Shown here one piece after another: positions 58,229-64,000 of a DNA stretch of 64,000 nucleotides. Made by a program: the position numbers and the translations under genes. The notes under the pieces were generated by a model. It was not told where the DNA came from. It saw only the letters and a program-made list of their open reading frames with translations, and searched no databases. The DNA is taken from positions 771,410 through 835,409 of the forward strand of contig NW_022985553.1 of assembly GCF_010093815.1 (NCBI RefSeq), in the 5' to 3' direction. Each line of letters starts with the position of its first letter. Position 1 is the first letter of the stretch. This stretch comes from Pseudovirgaria hyperparasitica (Eukaryota; Ascomycota; Dothideomycetes; Acrospermales; Acrospermaceae).

Positions 58229-60440
58229 CCGATCTATCTAGCACGTAACTATTTACCGCCCTTTACGTCACCTCCTAACCCTATTAGCTAAGGTATATAT
58301 AGATCAGGTCCTACCTAAGGCTAAGTCCTAATAATTATCCCTTCCCTCTAGGAAGCTACCCTTAGCGATCTAGATTATTATCTATCTCTATATCCCTATT
58401 CTAAGTCTCGTAAGACCTTAGTTATTCTCTATACTTCGTCTTAGATACTTACTAATATTTACTAATCTAAGATTTATATAAGCGTTTTCCTAATAAACTA
58501 GATTTTATCTATCTTAACTTCTTATATAGGTAAGATTACCTGATTAGGCCTAGCGTATCACGTAATATAATTAGGTAAGCCTAAGTACTACCTATATTAA
58601 AATCTTTTCTTAGAAATATTCCTTTCTTTAAAAAACTTCTCAACTCTTTATAGAGTTTTTTAGATTATTAGATATATTACCCGATCCTTATAGACATAGA
58701 TTTATATAGATTTACTATAATTTAGTACGATTTACGTAATTTACTAATTTTCGTACTATCCTTAGCTAGTAATAATATAATTCGTAATAATCCGTATAAA
58801 TTAATAATAATTATAATATGGTTTCCTAAAATCTCGATACTCTAAAGTAATTAGTACGGAAATAGACGCCTTTAAATAATCCCTATCTTATATACGTTAC
58901 CGATATGTCGAAAGCTATTAATCTACCCCGACCTAGGCTAGGCTCTAATAATCTAGCTATATATTATTATAGTTATCGCTTTCCGTTATATATTACTCAC
59001 GGTAGTACTAAATCTATAATATATAGTACTTATATAACTAAGAAGCGTTATTACTTATAGGTATTTAAGTAAGTTTAAAGAACTTTACGTAGATTTACTT
59101 ATATTAGTATAGATTACTACTAGGCCTCTAGTAACCCCTACTAATAAGGAGCGTAGTACTACTGATCGTAACGCCTTAGAGAAGGCTTTCTACGAGCTAT
59201 ATATCTAAGATAAGGGTTACGCCTAGGAGTACGATTCTAATAAGATCCGTAAGGATTTATTAGAATCTACTATAGCTATTATTACCGCGATTACTAGGTA
59301 ATATCGTTTTTCTTAAATTATTATAGATTCTTACTAATATATATTAATCTCTATAATAGTACTAAAATCTCTACTACTTCGGACTTCTTTCTATATACCG
59401 GTAATATTAAAATTCCTAGAAAAGGTTCTAGTAAAAAGGCTAAGGTTCCTTCCTCGCGCGTGCTAAAGAGCTATAAATTTAGGGAAGATAGCTCTAATCT
59501 AGAAGTTTCTATACTAAAGGTATATAGTTCTATACCGATCGTTAAATCTTTTCGCTAATTTATATAATTCTTAGTATACCCGCGCCGGTCTATCCCTCTC
59601 TATTCTAGGTCCCGCTACTCCATAGGTTTCTATAGAGGAGTTCATAGCTATAAGGCGCGCTATATAGAATTTATAGCGTCGGAACGAAAGGCTAGAGACT
59701 TATATTATAAAGCTCTATACTATACTAAATAAGAACTAGCGGAAGGAATTAGATATAACTATCGCGGTAATTAGTACTTCTACTCCTACTCTAACTTAAT
59801 TAGTTTAGATCTATACTAATTAGTACTAATATATCTCTTTTATCTAGCGTTTTTAGTTTTTCGGTTTTAATTTTAAAGCGATCTTACTTCTTCTAGATAG
59901 ATTAGTACGAGTTTATATAGATCTATATAGATCTTTATATTTTCTTTTAGCTTTCTTAATTTTATCTTTCTTTAATAATAACTTCTTTAATCTCTTTAGT
60001 AATCTATACCGATCTATACCGATCGGCACCGATTTTCGATGTCTATTTCTCTTAGTGAATTATTTTTCTAAGTCTCTTTTTTAGTTAAATTTTTTAAAGT
60101 TCTAAGTTCGAACTTTCTAAGGAAGTTCCTTAATTTCTTAGAATATTTTAAAGATCTATATCTCTTTTACCTTCTTCCTTTTAGACGGCTATTCTTAGCG
60201 CCGAACTATACTAAAAAACGTTAAATCGCCGTACTTTAGTATAATTCTCTATAATTCCGCGGCTTCCTTTACTAATCACTACTTATATACTAATATCGCT
60301 ACTTTACTAATATTTATTATAGGTTTCTAAGTATCTTTATTAGAATTATATCCTTTCTAATAAATTTTATATAGCCATGTACTATCTTCGGCGTGTTACT
60401 AGCTAAGTATCTACTTAACTTTATAGATATCTATACCTTC
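58229..60440 (+). pseudogene. Degenerate plus-strand reading frame, possibly Gag/ORF1-like
   Basis: With stops read through, 59120-59310 gives PTNKERSTTDRNALEKAFYE followed by KIRKDLLESTIAIITAITR. Around 59620-59720 there is a coiled-coil-like EEFIAIRRAIQNLQRRNER. A helical, coiled-coil protein without a catalytic motif would suit a Gag or ORF1, but I cannot assign it. Confidence 0.35.
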
Positions 60441-60449
60441 TTACGTAAC

Positions 60450-63400
60450 TACTTTATATAGTATCTATTCGGAATAATCCGGTAATAATAAGGTATAAAA
60501 TAGCTCGAGAAGCGTAATATAGAATATATTATATATCTTTAACGTAGGAGGGAGTTATAACTCGTACGCCTAGTTATTAATTACACGAGTAATCTTATAT
60601 AGACCTATTATTATATAGTTAAGCTTCTTCTTTAGCCTAATACTATGAATATTCTTACTATTTAGTAAAACTTTATCCCTAATATTAAAGATTATAGGTT
60701 TTCTACCCTTGTTATAGTGCGATTTACTATAATTTATAGTATCTTATAGTAACTTTATAACACTTCTTTACGTTTAGAATAGTTCTATAGTAATTTCTAT
60801 TACTTTAATATTAGGTCATTCTACTTTAAACTAAGTCTCTAAGAACTATATATTATAGTTCTAACCGAAGTTTACTTTGAACGGACTCATGTAGGTTAAT
60901 GTATATTAGCTGTTATTATACGCGAATTCCGTAATATAGACTAACCTTATCTAGTTATCCTACTTATAGTTATAATATACGCGTAAATACGCCTCGACTA
61001 TCTAATTCTACCGCTCCATCTACCTATCTATTTAGAGATAGAACATAGTACTAAGTTTCCGCTTAATTCCTAGCATATAGTAGAAATCCTTCTAAAATTT
61101 AGACGTTATCTACAGACCTCTATCCGAAACTATACTATTTAGTATACTATAGAGCCGGACTACGTCACGGAGTAGTATATCTATAAGATCCAGTACTTAG
61201 ATCGTCTTCCTTATAGGGATATAGTATAATATCTTTATAAATCTATCTAGAACTACGAGTAAACTATTATAAATATATCTAGAATACTTACTTAGGGGTA
61301 GATCTATAATAAAATCTATCGATAATTCCTTCTATGCCTCCTTTAGCATAGGTAATAGCCTTAATTCGCTATATAGTAAGTGTCTATATATTTTCGTATA
61401 CTGGTAAACGTTATACGTTTTTACGTAGTCTTTTATATATTTATAAAGACCCGGCTAGTTATATATCCTTTAGATTAAATCGACTATCCTTATAATACTA
61501 AAGTACCCTACTAACGCGTAATCATGCTATTCCCTTAAAATATTAATTCGTAAGCCGCCTTCTAGTATATAGAGTTGGCCTTAGAAGTAGATCGCGTCTA
61601 ATTATCGTTCCTACCTTAATAACTATAGCGGATCTATAGCGCTTCCTTTTATACTTATAACTTTCTTTACTAATACATTAGAATTCTAGGTAGATTTAAT
61701 TAAGTCTTCGAGGGTTTTCTTAGTTTCTTAGACATTTATTTAGATTACTTAATACCCGCGCTAATTCCCGTAGAGAATCGCCGAAAGTGTCCTAGCTTCT
61801 AGTATTCTATTAGATAACTAGTCTTATAGTATCTAAAGTATAGTATAGTCTAACTTACACCGACTATCTACGTTATTCTATAACGATTTCTTATAATCTT
61901 TACGCCGCGATAGAGGATTAGCTTTATTCTCTCTTCTAGCTTTATATAAGATTTTAAAGTTAAATATTAATATCTACTTAGCCTAACGTACTTATTAGCG
62001 ATTAAGGACCTTAGTTAATATAAAGTAACGTAGATTTATATAATCTAATAATAATTTAATCTAATATACGGAGCCTTCTAAATAATATTACTATTACTTA
62101 AAACTCTTAATAATTATAAGTAGTTCCTAGTTATACGTGTTATAACGCGTCTCTATATCCACTATTTTATAGAAAAAGAAAGCGACCGGGTACTATTACA
62201 CCTTATCTTTCATACCTATATACGGTTAACTAATAATTCTAGTAATTATAAATCCTAACGCGTTAGTTTTAACCCGAATATACTTCTTAGAATTAAAATA
62301 CCTAAGAATCGGCGTAGTTATAAAGTAATTCTTTAACGATCGGAACGTATCTCACGCTTCCGGCGTTAACTATATCTCGACCGACTTAGCTTTATACTAT
62401 ACTCGCCTACCTATAGGGATTTTACTACTATTCTCTATAAGTTTATTAAGCGGCGCCGTAATTCGTAAGAAGTCTATAATAAATTTATAATAATAGTTCA
62501 CGAAACCTATAAATATTCTAATTTAACGTATAGTAGTAGGTTCTAGCCATTCTATAATAGTCTTTATACGCTCCGGCTCTATTTTTAGGCCGCTATATAT
62601 TATAATAAAGCCGAGAAACCCAACTTCTTATTAGTGAAACTTATATTTAGATAATTTTATATAGAGTTTATACTACCTTAGATAATTTAGTACTAATTTT
62701 ATATATTCTTTATAATCCTATATACTATCGGAGTAAATTAGTATATTATTAAGATAAACTACGTAAATCATATTAAGTAATCCTACGAGTATAGTATTAA
62801 TATATCCTTAAAACGCTTCTAGTATATTTATTAGCCCGAATAGTATAATAGTATACTTAAAATAACTATATCTAGTTTGAAATATAGTTTTCTACTTATC
62901 TCCGCGACGAATTTAAAGCCGGTAATATATATCTTGTAAATCTAGCTTCGTAAAGTACTTTACCTTTATTAATTAGTCTAAAGATTTACTAACTAGCGGT
63001 AATAGGTAACGATTCTTCTTAGTTACTATATTTAGTACCTAATAGTCGACGTATAGACGTAAACTTCTATCTTTCTTCTTTATAAAGAGAATAGATACGC
63101 CGGCCGATAACATACTATAACGTATCTAGTCTCTTTTAAGGTATTCTTTAATATATTTACGAAGAACTTTAAGTTCTAGTCTTAAAAGTAGATAAAGTAG
63201 GCTATAAGGGACGTCTACTCTCTCTTCGAGCTTAATCTTTAGCTTATACGGCCTATAATTAGGGAGAAGTAATATATCTTCTACCGAAAACATATCTATA
63301 TACTATGAATATACGTTAGATAGCGTGTCTTCGCCCCGATTATTACTATCATCCTTATCTTTATTAATAATTAATAAGGATATAAGATAGATTAGCGATG

Positions 63401-64000
63401 ATCGGGTCCGCACGGTAAGGTTCTATGCCTCCTTACTAATAGTTATAACTTACTAGTATAATTTACTACGGTATTATCGGAATATTAATATCTTCTTCTA
63501 AAAATTAAGGATAGGGTTTAGGCGTCTAAGCTAAGGCATCCCTAGAATCATATTCTATTAGCTAATATTAGCTACGATAAATTTATTAGATATCTACTAT
63601 TTTATTATCTTTAAGTCATGAACTTCGTAATTTATTATAGCTTTACCTAAAGTTCTAACTTTATATCTATTAACTATAATAGTTTAGCTAACTTTACCGA
63701 GATCATACGATAATCTATACTCCTTTATAAGAATTAACGAAATATAGTTATCTTCTATACTAGTATCTACGAGGGCCTATATAGTTTTATTACCATTTAC
63801 TATAGGTAACGATACTTTTAGTAATATTAGGTCTTTACTCGCCGGAAGGCGCTATAGCTCCTCCTAAGTATATATAATTTAGCTAAGAACGCGGTTAGGT
63901 CTTATATACTAGCCTATTCTTTTTTCGGATTCTTATAGTTAGGCGAAATATATTCTATTTCTCTATACTTATAGTAACGAAGTGTGCTATAATCCTACTA
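60450..64000 (-). mobile_element. Degenerate Ty3/gypsy LTR retrotransposon (Gag end and Pol), runs off right edge
   Basis: On the minus strand, in coding order: Gag zinc knuckle (63976-63926), protease ALVDTS (63795-63735), reverse transcriptase with AGVSILFIKKKDRSLRLYVDY (63109-63040) and the catalytic box now YLNN (62756-62745), RNase H with YPVAFFFYKIVDIETRYNTYN (about 62200-62090), and integrase with SDRG, TSKF.KDFYYMLGIKRKLS and D..MER.N.IVEAYLRVYYNY (about 61140-60960). The order PR-RT-RH-IN identifies Ty3/gypsy rather than copia. Stops occur at former Gln and Trp codons. No LTR could be delimited. Confidence 0.88.

Larger units (their letters stand above)
52035..64000. repeat. RIP-degraded transposon island
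   Basis: From about 52035 the sequence is strongly AT-rich and dominated by TA steps. CpA and TpG are conspicuously rare by eye, the signature of RIP-type C-to-T change in the CpA context on both strands. No open frame of 60 codons exists. Reading through the TAG/TAA stops shows transposon proteins whose Gln, Trp, Cys, His and Asp codons have been changed in the expected direction. The island runs off the right edge. Confidence 0.92.

Overview
The window looks like a piece of a filamentous ascomycete (Pezizomycotina) nuclear genome. Genes are monocistronic, with short spliceosomal introns of about 46-150 bp carrying GT..AG ends and, in places, TACTAAC-type branch points. The recognisable proteins are typical of that group: a FlbA-type RGS/DEP regulator, NatA acetyltransferase, Ect1, an Itr-type transporter and Glr1. 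The last 12 kb has the C-to-T / G-to-A damage expected of repeat-induced point mutation (RIP). Species cannot be told from the sequence.

Layout. 0-5.6 kb: two unrecognised minus-strand proteins, with small coding-like fragments between them. 5.6-7.4 kb: a gene-free stretch holding a compact terminal-inverted-repeat element with a 9-bp target duplication and an internal minisatellite. 7.4-11.5 kb: ethanolamine-phosphate cytidylyltransferase, an Alba-domain protein and the NatA catalytic subunit (minus strand). 13.3-17.3 kb: a divergent V-ATPase c-subunit gene, a GST-like protein and an FMN-dependent alpha-hydroxy-acid dehydrogenase. 18.8-22.9 kb: three unrecognised proteins. 22.9-34.2 kb: about 11 kb with no convincing gene but many low-complexity tracts, directly upstream of a FlbA-like RGS protein (34.25-36.75 kb). 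40.1-43.1 kb: two tandem, diverged paralogues of an unrecognised family with two possible small beta-barrel repeats. 43.8-45.5 kb: an inositol/sugar-type MFS transporter. 46.6-48.2 kb: a low-complexity protein. 49.7-51.3 kb: glutathione reductase (minus strand), whose 5' region encodes an in-frame presequence-like extension lacking an ATG.

From about 52.03 kb to the end the sequence turns abruptly AT-rich, CpA and TpG become scarce, and no open frame reaches 60 codons. Reading through the stops reveals a Tc1/mariner-type DDE transposase (plus strand), the 3' part of a Tad1-like LINE ending in an (ATT)n tail, a 0.94-kb tRNA-headed unit with a target duplication and a tail resembling that of the LINE, and a Ty3/gypsy Gag-Pol (minus strand; knuckle-PR-RT-RNaseH-IN in that order) running off the right edge.

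The genes are mostly independent housekeeping functions: phospholipid synthesis, N-terminal acetylation, vacuolar acidification, redox homeostasis and G-protein signalling. They do not form a metabolic cluster. Gene models were built by eye from splice signals and family resemblance; no database search was run, and all identity statements rest on remembered family motifs.
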